Shown here one piece after another: positions 1 to 8,718 of a DNA stretch of 64,000 nt. Position 1 is the first letter of the stretch, and each line of letters opens with the position of its first letter. The stretch covers positions 2,108,001 to 2,172,000 of the forward strand of contig NZ_CP067019.1 in the NCBI RefSeq assembly GCF_016599715.1, written 5' to 3'. The notes below the pieces were generated by a model, which was not told the DNA's origin, ran no database searches, and saw only the letters and a program-made list of their open reading frames with translations. The translations under genes were made by a program, and so were the position numbers. This DNA is from Acinetobacter sp. CS-2 (GTDB taxonomy: Bacteria; Pseudomonadota; Gammaproteobacteria; Pseudomonadales; Moraxellaceae).

Positions 1-2
1 CA

Positions 3-446
3 GAACTGAACCGGCTTGAACGCAATTTATTACATCCAATCTCGTGTATTTTTATAGATTTAAATGGACTGAAAATACTGAATGATAGCGAGGGACATGA
101 TGCAGGTGACGGTGTCTTACGGCGTATAGGCAACATCCTGAACCAGTTGATTCAGCATACGCCCTATTCTGCCTCACGTATTGGCGGAGATGAGTTTGTA
201 GTCCTTTTACCGGGTGCAGATGAGGCTGCCTTACAAAACTGCCTGCAAAGTCTGCAGGAACTTTTGTCGGTGGACAATCAATTTTATGCCAATCAGCCGA
301 TCAGCCTGTCTATAGGTCATGCGACAAATTTGCCGCATGAACGGATTGAAGATATGCTGAAGCGTGCTGACCTGGAGATGTATCACCAGAAAAAGAATTA
401 CTATCAGAACCATGATAGACGAAACCAACTTTATGACTCGAATTAA
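3..446 (+). CDS. GGDEF-domain diguanylate cyclase (C-terminal part)
   Basis: The reading frame is open from base 3, so the gene starts upstream of the window and only its last 147 codons are seen. The fragment is a near-complete GGDEF domain: an FIDLNGLK strand (about residues 17-24), NDSEGHDAGD (28-37), and an intact GGDEF signature at fragment residues 61-65. Such domains make cyclic di-GMP from two GTP. The usual inhibitory I-site (RxxD a few residues before GGDEF) is not present, so product inhibition may be weak; this is inference. The N-terminal sensory part is unknown. A hairpin terminator follows the stop. Confidence 0.85.
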   Translation, partial: ELNRLERNLLHPISCIFIDLNGLKILNDSEGHDAGDGVLRRIGNILNQLIQHTPYSASRIGGDEFVVLLPGADEAALQNCLQSLQELLSVDNQFYANQPISLSIGHATNLPHERIEDMLKRADLEMYHQKKNYYQNHDRRNQLYDSN

Positions 447-475
447 ATATCCAAAACCCCAGTTTAACGGCAATA

Positions 476-508
476 AAAAAGCCATGGTCAGACCATAGCT
501 TTTTTATT
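476..508. terminator. bidirectional hairpin terminator
   Basis: An A-rich 5' arm, a stem around CATGGTC/GACCATAG, and a T-rich 3' arm lie between the convergent GGDEF gene and the small leftward gene, so the structure can serve both strands. Confidence 0.7.
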
Positions 509-522
509 TTTATATGAAGAAC

Positions 523-702
523 TTAACGCTTGCCCATGGAACGGCGTGTACCACGTGGTGGCATCCAGGTACGATCAGCATAGCGCTGCGGTTTAGGGCG
601 TAAATCTTCCAAGACTTCATCGGAAGAATTCTCATCTGCCTTTTTCATCGGGAAAGGTAAATTAACCAAGGTTTTTTTCTTGGGCGTATTTTGGGTGCTC
701 AT
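523..702 (-). CDS. small basic conserved hypothetical protein
   Basis: This encodes a 59-residue protein starting MSTQNTPKKK. It is rich in Lys, Arg and Pro and ends in a basic segment (RTWMPPRGTRRSMGKR). There is no signal peptide or membrane segment. The ATG at 702 is preferred over an in-frame GTG at 711 because a TTGAG sequence lies about 8 bases upstream of the ATG. Its function is not recognised. The basic, low-complexity composition would fit a nucleic-acid-associated protein, but that is only a guess. Confidence 0.6.
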   Translation of the reverse strand: MSTQNTPKKKTLVNLPFPMKKADENSSDEVLEDLRPKPQRYADRTWMPPRGTRRSMGKR

Positions 703-1135
703 ATGATTCACTCAAGGATTTCTGCAGCATATTGTACGGAAAAATGCTTCTCAGTGCGAGACAGGATTTTAGCTCATGGTGCAATCACTTGAGTCAATTG
801 CTTTAGTTATGCCAGCGATGATCTGTTTTTAACTACATCGTCATCAGCATTGACCACATCAGCCCCTATATCAACGCTATTAATGCATTAAAAATATATA
901 AATATCATCTCAATTCCTGCCTGTTATTAACCTACAAAAACTTTATCCATTAGCAAAAACAGCAGCTTACATAAAATTATTTTTCTTCATGTTCCTGAAA
1001 CAAAACAGTTAATTTTTTACATGAATACTACTCGATTAATATTTTTGAGTAACAAAATGATTTTTCTCTAAATATAGAATAAGAAATGTGAACAAAAAAA
1101 AATGAATAATCGCAAAATGGACATGGAGTCCCTGA
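703..1135. other. AT-rich intergenic region
   Basis: About 430 bases separate two divergent genes. I see no credible coding frame, RNA gene or long repeat. It is very AT-rich toward the right and presumably carries both promoters. A GGAG at 1124-1127 precedes the barrel gene at 1136. Confidence 0.5.
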
Positions 1136-2218
1136 ATGAAAAAAACGTTATTTTGTATGATGTCGTCTCTTGCTGCCCTACCCACTGTAAGCTATGCCGA
1201 TTCACATTATTTCAGCTTAAAAGATGGCGATGGTTTTAAACGCTTTTCTGTTTCTGTCGGTGCCCTACATGTCATGCCGCAGGGTAAAGCCCAGCCCTTT
1301 CAGGTGAATACAGCTGTTAAAAATGGTGAAGTTGCCAAGAATGGCGATATTCAGGTCGATACTGTATTAAACAACCTAGATCCGGAGGTCAATCAGACTG
1401 CACTTGCCACCGTTTTAAGAGGTTTGGGCTTTTTTACCGGAGGTCAGCTTGGAAGCGAACTCAGTGGCAGCTCACAAATTTATGGGCTGGAACAATGGGA
1501 TAACCCAGGTACAGGCCTAGAGGCCGATGATGTCACAACACTGGGGATCATGACCAATTACTTCTTTACAGATAACCTTTCCTTTGAAATCAAAGCCGGT
1601 ATTCCGCCCAAAGTTGACTTACAGGGTAAAGGAAAGATTTATGCACCCTTCTCGGCTGTAGCAACACCGCAAATTGGTAACTTGCCCTTAGAATTCCTCA
1701 ATATTGATTTGCAAAACAATATCTTTATTACCGATTTAGAAGCTCATGGACCTGCTGCCTCGGCTCGTGCCTGGACACCGGCCTTTGAGTTCCAGTATCA
1801 CTTTGGTAAAACCGGAGTCAATAAATTCCGCCCTTATGTTGGTTTAGGTTTGATGTATGCTTATTTCAATGAACTGGAAATCAATCCGCGTACAGAACAG
1901 GACTTGATTGCAGCTGGTCATATGATTGCCAACATCAAACAAGGCAATACCGGAGCTTCACTGGAAGCTAAACCGAGTAAAGCCAATCCTCAAGTCAACC
2001 TTGAAGCAACGGATGTTATTGCCCCAATTGCAACTGTCGGTTTCACCTATGATTTTAATGAGCGCTGGTTTGCGGTGGGTTCAGTGTCTTATGCACATCT
2101 GAAAAATGAAACCACGATTACAGTAGCTGATGAACAATTAGGTACATTAATTACCTCCAAAGCAGATATTGAAGTCAACCCGATACTTGCTTATGCGGGG
2201 ATCGGTATGCGTTTCTAA
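1136..2218 (+). CDS. OmpW-like outer-membrane beta-barrel protein
   Basis: This is a 360-residue exported protein. A signal peptide (MKKTLFCMM..., cleavage probably after Ala21 in VSYA-DS) is followed by alternating hydrophobic strands. The second half contains OmpW-like features: FRPYVGLGLMYAYF near residues 230-245, a strand with RWFAVGSVSYAHL, and a C-terminal strand ending GIGMRF with the terminal Phe needed for BAM-assisted barrel insertion. OmpW proteins are usually about 210-230 residues, so this member is much longer, with extra loop sequence in residues 30-120 and 260-290. It probably lets small hydrophobic solutes cross the outer membrane; the substrate is unknown. A good GGAG lies before the ATG and a perfect hairpin terminator follows. 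Confidence 0.8.
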   Translation: MKKTLFCMMSSLAALPTVSYADSHYFSLKDGDGFKRFSVSVGALHVMPQGKAQPFQVNTAVKNGEVAKNGDIQVDTVLNNLDPEVNQTALATVLRGLGFFTGGQLGSELSGSSQIYGLEQWDNPGTGLEADDVTTLGIMTNYFFTDNLSFEIKAGIPPKVDLQGKGKIYAPFSAVATPQIGNLPLEFLNIDLQNNIFITDLEAHGPAASARAWTPAFEFQYHFGKTGVNKFRPYVGLGLMYAYFNELEINPRTEQDLIAAGHMIANIKQGNTGASLEAKPSKANPQVNLEATDVIAPIATVGFTYDFNERWFAVGSVSYAHLKNETTITVADEQLGTLITSKADIEVNPILAYAGIGMRF

Positions 2219-2233
2219 GTTTTTAATAATCCA

Positions 2234-2257
2234 AAGACGACTTTAAGTCGTCTTTTT
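2234..2257 (+). terminator. hairpin terminator after the OmpW-like gene
   Basis: The sequence AAGACGACTTTAAGTCGTCTT is a perfect palindrome and is followed by a T-run. It lies 16 bases after the stop codon. Confidence 0.8.
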
Positions 2258-2372
2258 AATCTTTATAAAACTTTCTATAACTTAATTTTATCTTTTGTTG
2301 AAATTTAATTTAATCGCCTCGTCCTTTATAATCGAATAACATAGCCACAACACAACTCCGCATGGATGAAAT

Positions 2373-3587
2373 ATGTCAGACACCCGTTTTTCCAAACCTC
2401 TGATTTACATGTTAATTGGAAGTGCCGTTATTCTGGCTTTATCCTTGGGTGTCCGTCATGCATTTGGTTTATATCTTGTTCCCATGAGCCATGAGTTTGG
2501 CTGGGGACATAATGTCTTTAGTCTTGCCATTGCCATGCAAAACCTGATTTGGGGTGCAGTACAACCCATTACCGGAGTTTTTGCCGATAAATATGGCAGT
2601 AAAATTGTAGTTGCTATTGGTGGTGCACTTTATACCCTTGGCCTGTTGCTGATGGCCGTCAGCTCCAGCGGCTGGCTGCTGAATTTAAGCGTCGGTTTAA
2701 TTTTAGGTCTGGCACTTTCTGCGACCTCTTTTCCCATATTGCTTTCTGCGGTGGGGCGTGCCGCACATCCTGAAAAACGCAGTCTGGCGATGGGTATTGC
2801 CAGTGCAGCAGGCTCTTTTGGCCAATTTATCATGCTGCCATCGACCCTGCTGCTTTTACAAAGTGTCGGTTGGTCAGCAGCATTGATGGTCAGCGCCATT
2901 TTAATTGCTTTCATTATTCCATTGGCGTGGACTTTAAAAGCGCCTGCTTATACGCCTCCGAATGTTTCGGCTGCCATCCCAACACCGGCATTAAGTGTCA
3001 AAGAAATTCTGAGGATTGCCAAAAATCACAAACCGTTCTGGTTCCTGTCTTTAGGCTTTTTTGTCTGCGGTTTTCAGGTGGTCTTTATTGGTATTCATTT
3101 ACCTGGTTACCTGATTGATCATGGTTTTGATGCCACCACAGGCACAGTATTTCTGGCTCTGGTCGGTTTATTTAATATTGTTGGTACGTATACTGCAGGC
3201 TGGCTGGGTGGAAAATACTCCAAACCTCACTTGCTGATGGGTTTATATGGCCTGCGTGGTATTGCCATTATTGGCTTTTTATTGCTGCCTTTGAGTATCT
3301 GGACAATTTACAGCTTTGGCATCATTATGGGCTTATTGTGGTTGTCTACGGTTCCCCTCACCAATGGTATTGTGGCGAACATGTTTGGCATAAAATATCT
3401 ATCCATGCTCAGTGGTATCGTGTTCTTTACCCATCAGGTCGGCTCGTTCTTTGGCGGATGGCTGGGGGGTGTCAATCATGACATGACTGGCGACTACAAT
3501 ATGATCTGGATGTTTTCTATCCTGTTAAGTGTATTTGGGGTTCTGGTTCATTTCTTTGTCAATGAGGAGCATGTGGTTCATGACTGA
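2373..3587 (+). CDS. MFS transporter
   Basis: This is a 404-residue inner-membrane protein with about 12 hydrophobic helices, typical of the major facilitator superfamily. The A-like motif GVFADKYGSK (about residues 68-77) lies between helices 2 and 3, and the second half repeats a related loop (GWLGGKYSK). The N-terminal sequence GVRHAFGLYLVPMSHEFGW resembles the monocarboxylate/oxalate-formate-type MFS branch. The substrate cannot be read from sequence. The gene overlaps by 8 bases with a small membrane-protein gene, which suggests translational coupling. Confidence 0.85.
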   Translation: MSDTRFSKPLIYMLIGSAVILALSLGVRHAFGLYLVPMSHEFGWGHNVFSLAIAMQNLIWGAVQPITGVFADKYGSKIVVAIGGALYTLGLLLMAVSSSGWLLNLSVGLILGLALSATSFPILLSAVGRAAHPEKRSLAMGIASAAGSFGQFIMLPSTLLLLQSVGWSAALMVSAILIAFIIPLAWTLKAPAYTPPNVSAAIPTPALSVKEILRIAKNHKPFWFLSLGFFVCGFQVVFIGIHLPGYLIDHGFDATTGTVFLALVGLFNIVGTYTAGWLGGKYSKPHLLMGLYGLRGIAIIGFLLLPLSIWTIYSFGIIMGLLWLSTVPLTNGIVANMFGIKYLSMLSGIVFFTHQVGSFFGGWLGGVNHDMTGDYNMIWMFSILLSVFGVLVHFFVNEEHVVHD

Positions 3588-3714
3588 TTCTATGCTTGGA
3601 CTCAAAATCTCGATTGCTGTAGCGATTGGTCTGTTATTGACTATCGCCATTGTGCTTTGGGTCAAAACACCGCAACTGTTTGAGTATTTCAATCAGGCCT
3701 TTTGCGCGCATTAA
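3580..3714 (+). CDS. small single-span membrane protein overlapping the MFS gene
   Basis: This frame encodes 44 residues beginning MTDSMLGLKI, with one hydrophobic helix (about residues 7-27, ISIAVAIGLLLTIAIVLW) and a short tail. The ATG at 3580 overlaps the MFS stop (ATGACTGA arrangement), and GAGG lies about 12 bases upstream. Frames further upstream at 3529 would lie wholly inside the MFS gene and are less likely. It may be a small accessory subunit of the transporter. This is inferred only from the overlap and the membrane segment. Confidence 0.5.
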   Translation: MTDSMLGLKISIAVAIGLLLTIAIVLWVKTPQLFEYFNQAFCAH

Positions 3715-3735
3715 TGCTGAAATATCAGCAGTGAA

Positions 3736-3768
3736 AACAGCAAAAAAACCGCTTTCTTTTGCTGTTTA
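3736..3768 (+). terminator. hairpin terminator after the MFS operon
   Basis: The arms AAACAGCAAAA and TTTTGCTGTTT surround a short loop 20 bases after the small membrane-protein stop. Confidence 0.6.
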
Positions 3769-3902
3769 TATTAAAAGTTTAACAATCATCAATTTAAGTA
3801 TTTTTCACTAGGATTTCATAAGCTTATAAAATATTTTGATTTTATCTTTTGTTCTGGATTGCTTAGATTTTACTTCAACGTAAAAAACATCAGAGCAAAA
3901 CA

Positions 3903-4886
3903 ATGACGGCACTCACCCAACTTTCTCAGGCAATACATGATGCACCGCGCTGGCATCAGCTAGAACAATTTCAAAACCCGCAAAATATTACTATTGTGCC
4001 CTTAGAGGGTGAAGCTTTAGGGGCTGTGGTTTTTGGCCTGGATGCACGTAAAGCCCAAGCAGGTGAAACCATTTACCGTCTAAAACAAGCATTGGCCGAA
4101 CATCTGATTTTAATTTTCAAAAACCAGCGCTTGGACGATTTACAGTATTTAGCCTTTGCCAGCTATTTTGGTTCCATTTTCCGCCCAAGTGCAGATAATC
4201 CGGTACTTGCCACCCAAACAGATACCGGTACACCACCCGATGTCGTGCCCGTTTCCAATGCTGTGGGACAGGGAAACTACACCGGCCATGGTGAACTTTC
4301 GCCCCATGCCGATCACCAATGGACGCCACAACCGTCTTTTGGTTCATTACTTTATGCCATTGAATTACCAAAAGACGGTGGGCAAACATCCTGGTTTAAC
4401 ACCATCCAGGCTTATAATGCTTTAGATGAAGCAACCAAACAGCATATCGATCAATTACAACTGATTACCTATAACCCCTTTGTTCGTCGACAACACCTGA
4501 AAGACAATGACAATAATGGTTATGGCAGCAGTCCTCTATATCGCTTTAAAGATCAGCCGATTATTGGTCATGCCTATCCTCATCCACTGGTACGTACCCA
4601 TCCTGAGAGTGGTCGTAAAGCGCTCTGGTTAAATACCCATTCCGAGGTGGAACTGGTCAATTATGATGATCAGGCTGGCAGTGAATTGATTGCTTCATTG
4701 CGCGAACATCTGTTAAAACCTGAATTCCGCTATGAACATCAATGGCAACAGGGCGATATCGTATTTTGGGATAATCAGGTTACCCTACATTCACGCAAAT
4801 CATTCCCTAGTGAGCAGCGCCGTTTGCTAAAACGTATCAGTCTGGCAGGTGGTCGGCCTTATGACCTCATCTACATTTACGAATAG
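3903..4886 (+). CDS. TauD/TfdA-family Fe(II)/2-oxoglutarate dioxygenase
   Basis: This is a 327-residue cytosolic enzyme. The facial triad is visible: His135 and Asp137 (PHADHQW) and the distal His296 (VTLHSRKSF). Arg307, eleven residues after the distal His as in TauD, would hold 2-oxoglutarate. SFGSLLYAIELPKDGGQTSW also matches the family core. Family members hydroxylate sulfonates, phenoxyacetates and other small acids while decarboxylating 2-oxoglutarate. The substrate here is unknown, and no sulfonate ABC transporter is adjacent. The gene stands alone, with more than 180 bases upstream and a long spacer downstream. Confidence 0.85.
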   Translation: MTALTQLSQAIHDAPRWHQLEQFQNPQNITIVPLEGEALGAVVFGLDARKAQAGETIYRLKQALAEHLILIFKNQRLDDLQYLAFASYFGSIFRPSADNPVLATQTDTGTPPDVVPVSNAVGQGNYTGHGELSPHADHQWTPQPSFGSLLYAIELPKDGGQTSWFNTIQAYNALDEATKQHIDQLQLITYNPFVRRQHLKDNDNNGYGSSPLYRFKDQPIIGHAYPHPLVRTHPESGRKALWLNTHSEVELVNYDDQAGSELIASLREHLLKPEFRYEHQWQQGDIVFWDNQVTLHSRKSFPSEQRRLLKRISLAGGRPYDLIYIYE

Positions 4887-5201
4887 GCAAAATCGTAAAT
4901 AAAATAAAAAATGCGTCATGATGCTGCAATTTTTTATTATCCCCCTTACCTTAGGATAGGCTCCCTCTGCTTATCAGTAACTAGCGTGCGATACATCACA
5001 TCGGGGATCATTTTCAATGATGGTCATCTTGTTTAAATATTTACGAGTTAAATTAAAGAATAAAAGCCCATCAAAAGTAATTACTTGGGATGGGCTTTTT
5101 CATATTTGCAATATGTATTGCAGGAAAACCATACAACAAGGTCAATCCGACCTGTTAATCTTGCTCGGGCTAAAACTCAAATATTTTTGGATCGTTTCAT
5201 C
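4887..5201. other. 315-bp spacer, possibly leader or small-RNA sequence
   Basis: The spacer between the dioxygenase and the chromate-type transporter contains an imperfect A/T-flanked hairpin at about 4905-4938, a small inverted repeat ATCATTTTCAATGAT near 5010-5024, and a strong terminator at 5063-5101. The DNA between the two hairpin ends could encode a short transcript ending at 5101, or it may simply be the dioxygenase 3' region. No gene was recognised. Confidence 0.3.
5063..5101 (+). terminator. hairpin terminator upstream of the transporter gene
   Basis: The arms AAGCCCATC and GATGGGCTT are separated by a 16-base loop and followed by TTTTTC. A potential transporter start at 5085 would lie inside this structure, which supports the later start at 5202. 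Confidence 0.7.
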
Positions 5202-6431
5202 ATGTCATCCCCTGTTCCCACGCTGTCAAATTTCAGCTTGTTTAAAATATTCCTCAGATTAGGCTATACGGCATTTGGCGGTCCAGCAGCCCATCTGGTG
5301 TTTTTTTATCGGCGTTTTGTGCAACAGCTTGGTTATCTGGATGAGCATCAATATGCCCATCTGCTGGCCTTGGTACAAATTTTACCTGGCCCGACCAGTA
5401 GCCAGATGGGGATTGCGATTGGTTTTCAGCTAAAAGGTTATCGGGGTGCGCTACTGGCATGGCTGGGCTTTACTTTACCTTCGGCACTGCTCATGACCCT
5501 TGCGGCAATGCTGGGTATTCAATTTTCTGGTTATTTTTCTGTCGAATTTTTCCATGTGATTCAACTCATTGTATTTAGCGTGGTGGCATGGGCATTCTGG
5601 CAAATGTTACGTAGCTTTTGTAAAGAGCAATGGCAGTATGTATTAATGCTACTGTCGGGCTTATTTGTCTATCTAGTTCCCATCAGTATCAATCAGGTTT
5701 TGGTGATTCTTTTTGGTGCTTTAGCAGGACTGATTTATCTGCATTATTTTCCGCAAAAAAATACCCCTAAACCCGTTACGGGCATCTCAATCACAGCTAA
5801 AAAACCTTTCGCTTATCTCTGGCTGATTTTATTCGCCTTACCTTTTGTACTGGTTCCAGCACTACAATATTTCTTTCCCAGTATTTGGCTAGACAGTTTT
5901 ACCAGTTTATACCGCGCGGCTTCTCTAGTCTTTGGTGGCGGTCATATTATTTTGCCATTTTTACAGCAGGACTTTGTTGCATCCGGCTTGGTCTCCCAGC
6001 AACATTTTGACCTGGGCTATGCCATTGCCCAGCTGATGCCAGGCCCATTATTCAGTTTTGCCAGCTATCTGGGTGCTTTATTACCCTTAAGTTCATCGGC
6101 AGTACTGAATGCCGCCTTTGCAACTGCAGTGATTTTCTTGCCTTCTTTTTTCCTCATTTTCGGCGCTTTACCTTACTGGTCGCGTTTAATGCAATTTCCA
6201 GGTTTATTTCAAGCTTTGGCAGGCGTTAATGCTGCTGTGGTGGGCCTGTTATTATGCCTGGTGGTGCAGATGGGTGAAAAATATGTACTGTCTGGCTTAG
6301 ATATTGTTTTTATTATCGCTGTCATTGCATTGCTTAGGAGCAAAATTCCAGTCTGGCTGACCTTAATCAGCAGTTTCTTTAGTTATTATGGACTCTTGTG
6401 GCTATTGGATCATCATGGCTTTTTCTCATAG
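5202..6431 (+). CDS. chrA: chromate-transporter (CHR) family membrane protein
   Basis: The ATG at 5202 gives a 409-residue protein with two related halves, as in full-length ChrA. The first half opens FKIFLRLGYTAFGGPAAHLV (about residues 12-31) and contains ALVQILPGPTSSQMGIAIG. The second half repeats the theme with LVFGGGHIILPFL and AIAQLMPGPLFSFASYLG. About 10-12 hydrophobic helices are present. ChrA proteins export chromate, probably by proton exchange, and some homologues have other anions as substrates, so chromate resistance is not proven. The in-frame ATG at 5085 is rejected because it falls in a terminator. Confidence 0.85.
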   Translation: MSSPVPTLSNFSLFKIFLRLGYTAFGGPAAHLVFFYRRFVQQLGYLDEHQYAHLLALVQILPGPTSSQMGIAIGFQLKGYRGALLAWLGFTLPSALLMTLAAMLGIQFSGYFSVEFFHVIQLIVFSVVAWAFWQMLRSFCKEQWQYVLMLLSGLFVYLVPISINQVLVILFGALAGLIYLHYFPQKNTPKPVTGISITAKKPFAYLWLILFALPFVLVPALQYFFPSIWLDSFTSLYRAASLVFGGGHIILPFLQQDFVASGLVSQQHFDLGYAIAQLMPGPLFSFASYLGALLPLSSSAVLNAAFATAVIFLPSFFLIFGALPYWSRLMQFPGLFQALAGVNAAVVGLLLCLVVQMGEKYVLSGLDIVFIIAVIALLRSKIPVWLTLISSFFSYYGLLWLLDHHGFFS

Positions 6432-6603
6432 CCTATAGAATCCAGTGATCCACTCTCTATTTACCCAGATTTTTTATCATGCAGCATTCGCTTACTTAAA
6501 GTGGACACTGTTTACTTTTAATCACTCAATCTCTCTATTTTCTTAGTCTATTTGTAATTAGCTTATTCAGATATCAATTTAAATTATTAATCAGGAAAAC
6601 AGA

Positions 6604-6933
6604 ATGAATACTGTCAGCTTTTCGGATTGTGCCCAAATGTGTATGACCTGTTCTTTGACCTGTACCACCTGTGCAGCTGCTTGTCTGGATGAAAATGAGA
6701 TAGAGATAATGCGTGAATGCATTAAACGCTGTCTGGACTGTGCAGATATGTGCAATTTATGCGCCCGCTCTGAACAAAGAACCTCTGCCTTTATGCAGGA
6801 AATCTGTCAGCTCTGTGCTCAAATGTGCGATTACTGCGCCAAAGAATGCAGTAAACATGAAGCTGAACATTGCCAGCGATGTGCCGAAACCTGCCAGCAA
6901 TGTGCCACAGAATGCCGTAAAATGGCAGCCTAA
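6604..6933 (+). CDS. cysteine-rich four-helix-bundle copper-binding protein
   Basis: This protein has 109 residues, 21 of them cysteines, arranged mostly as CxxC and CxxxC ladders on predicted amphipathic helices (residues 9-27, 39-53, 68-82, 89-103). This matches the four-helix-bundle copper-storage (Csp/DUF326, YhjQ-like) family, in which inward-facing Cys residues bind many Cu(I) ions. There is no signal peptide, so it should be cytosolic (Csp3-like) and act as a copper sink. There is no obvious copper exporter or CueR-type regulator beside it. An AGGA lies shortly before the ATG. Confidence 0.85.
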   Translation: MNTVSFSDCAQMCMTCSLTCTTCAAACLDENEIEIMRECIKRCLDCADMCNLCARSEQRTSAFMQEICQLCAQMCDYCAKECSKHEAEHCQRCAETCQQCATECRKMAA

Positions 6934-7042
6934 ATCCAAGCAAGTGATAAGCAAAAATAGGAACACTTGATCTGCGGGTTTGCGCTAAGCGCTATTCTCA
7001 CTCTCATGCCCTTATTAGATATTTTATCCTACAAAATAAACA

Positions 7043-7071
7043 AAAACCCGCAAGCCTTCACTTACGGGTTT
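7043..7071. terminator. bidirectional hairpin terminator
   Basis: AAACCCGCAAG pairs with CTTACGGGTTT around a short loop, between the convergent copper-protein gene and sthA. Confidence 0.75.
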
Positions 7072-7093
7072 CGCATCTAAAATTCAGAAAATC

Positions 7094-8509
7094 TTAGAAT
7101 AAACGGTTCATACCATTCAAGGTTGCTACACGGTACGCTTCCGCCATGGTCGGATAGTTAAAGGTAGTTTCAACAAAATACTTGATGGTATTGTTCGGGC
7201 TATTCATCACAGCCTGACCAATATGGATAATCTCGGCAGCGTTATTACCAAAGCAATGCACCCCTAACACTTCTAAGGTGTCACGGTGGAATAGAATTTT
7301 CAATTCACCTACGGTGTCACCGGTAATCTGTGCACGTGCCAGATGACGGAAAGATGCCTGGCCAACTTCGTAAGGAATTTTTTCTTCGGTCAATTGCTGT
7401 TCAGTCTTACCAATCGAAGAAATTTCCGGAATGGTATAAATACCTGTTGGAATATCCGTTACGGGTTTAACGTTCTCTTCACCGCTCATGTTTGAACCAG
7501 CGCAACGCCCCTGGTCATAAGCAGCAGAAGCCAGTGATGGCCAACCAATCACGTCACCGGCAGCATAGATATTTTCCACTTCAGTCTGGTACTGATCATT
7601 TACTGTAAGCTGACCACGACTGTTTGGGGTAATGCCTACATTTTCCAAACCTAAACCGTCAGTATTCCCCGAACGGCCGTTACACCACAAAATGGCATCG
7701 GCTTTAATTTTCTTGCCGCTTTGCAAATGCAACACCACATGATCATCAAATGTCTCAAGATGATCAATTTGTTCATTATGACGAATCAATACACCCTGTT
7801 CACGTAAACGGTAAGATAAGGCATCAGAAATTTCATCGTCCAGATAACTGAGCAATTTAGGCTGGGTATTAATCAAATCAACTTTATGGTCCAGACCAAT
7901 GAAAATGGATGCATATTCACAACCAATAACGCCGGCACCATAAATAATAATTTTTTGAATTGAATAATCCAGATCCAGAATTTTGTCTGAATCAAATACA
8001 CGTGGATGATTGAAATCAAGCGCCGCCGGACGGTATGGACGTGAACCTGTCGCAATAACTAATTGCTGGAAAACAATCGTTTCTGTTATGCCTTCAGGGC
8101 TAAAGATCAATACAGTATTTTTATCCTGGATATAGGCACGACCATGATAAATATCAATCTTGTTACGGTCATAAAAACGGGAGTGTGTTTCAACCTGTTG
8201 CTGAATCACTTTATGGGCATTACGCAGCACCTGTTTCATGGTGAACTGCTTCCATTCGCCCACTTTCTGGAACATCGGGTCACGCTGGTAACGCAAAATG
8301 CTCGATACTGTTTGACGTAATGCTTTACTTGGAATGGTACCTACGTGTGTACAGTTACCACCTAATTGTTCACGCATATCAACAATTGCAACACGCTTGC
8401 CTGATTTAGCAAGTTTCATTGCCGCGCCTTCACCCGCAGGGCCTGAGCCGAGAACTACCGCATCGTATTTAACGAAAGTTCCACTAACGACCTCTTTTTT
8501 ACGTGGCAT
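7094..8509 (-). CDS. sthA: soluble pyridine nucleotide transhydrogenase
   Basis: This is a 471-residue FAD flavoprotein that transfers hydride between NADPH and NAD+. It has the N-terminal dinucleotide fold ([12 protein letters not shown], about residues 20-31) and a second fold ([11 protein letters not shown]). The sequence [16 protein letters not shown] is diagnostic: unlike the disulfide reductases, the second redox cysteine is Thr. C-terminal dimerisation-domain sequences follow, ending with [14 protein letters not shown]. The start is supported by AGGAG eight bases upstream. It balances cytosolic NADPH. It is divergent from lipA across about 200 bases. Confidence 0.95.
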   Translation of the reverse strand: MPRKKEVVSGTFVKYDAVVLGSGPAGEGAAMKLAKSGKRVAIVDMREQLGGNCTHVGTIPSKALRQTVSSILRYQRDPMFQKVGEWKQFTMKQVLRNAHKVIQQQVETHSRFYDRNKIDIYHGRAYIQDKNTVLIFSPEGITETIVFQQLVIATGSRPYRPAALDFNHPRVFDSDKILDLDYSIQKIIIYGAGVIGCEYASIFIGLDHKVDLINTQPKLLSYLDDEISDALSYRLREQGVLIRHNEQIDHLETFDDHVVLHLQSGKKIKADAILWCNGRSGNTDGLGLENVGITPNSRGQLTVNDQYQTEVENIYAAGDVIGWPSLASAAYDQGRCAGSNMSGEENVKPVTDIPTGIYTIPEISSIGKTEQQLTEEKIPYEVGQASFRHLARAQITGDTVGELKILFHRDTLEVLGVHCFGNNAAEIIHIGQAVMNSPNNTIKYFVETTFNYPTMAEAYRVATLNGMNRLF

Positions 8510-8656
8510 TCAACGCTCCTATCTTCAATATTGGTCTATCTTGGCTATATTATGACGTAAATACTCGCAATTTTCTGTATTTACCTCACATATATTAAGT
8601 GATGACTACATTTATTAAATGAATATCCTTTTTACCCCATTTAGATTCAAGTCCGT

Positions 8657-8662
8657 TATAAT
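8657..8662 (+). promoter_or_regulatory. candidate -10 box for lipA
   Basis: A perfect TATAAT lies 57 bases before the lipA ATG. No good -35 box is visible at standard spacing, so the promoter may rely on other contacts or be activator-dependent. Confidence 0.45.
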
Positions 8663-8718
8663 GAGAGACCTAATATATCTAGTATCTCCCCCGTCAAAAA
8701 ACAGTGGAAAAGTTGAAT

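Noticed and set aside
5017..5262. An 81-codon frame upstream of the transporter gene
   Set aside because: It spans the terminator at 5063-5101 and runs out of frame through the start of the transporter; no family resemblance.
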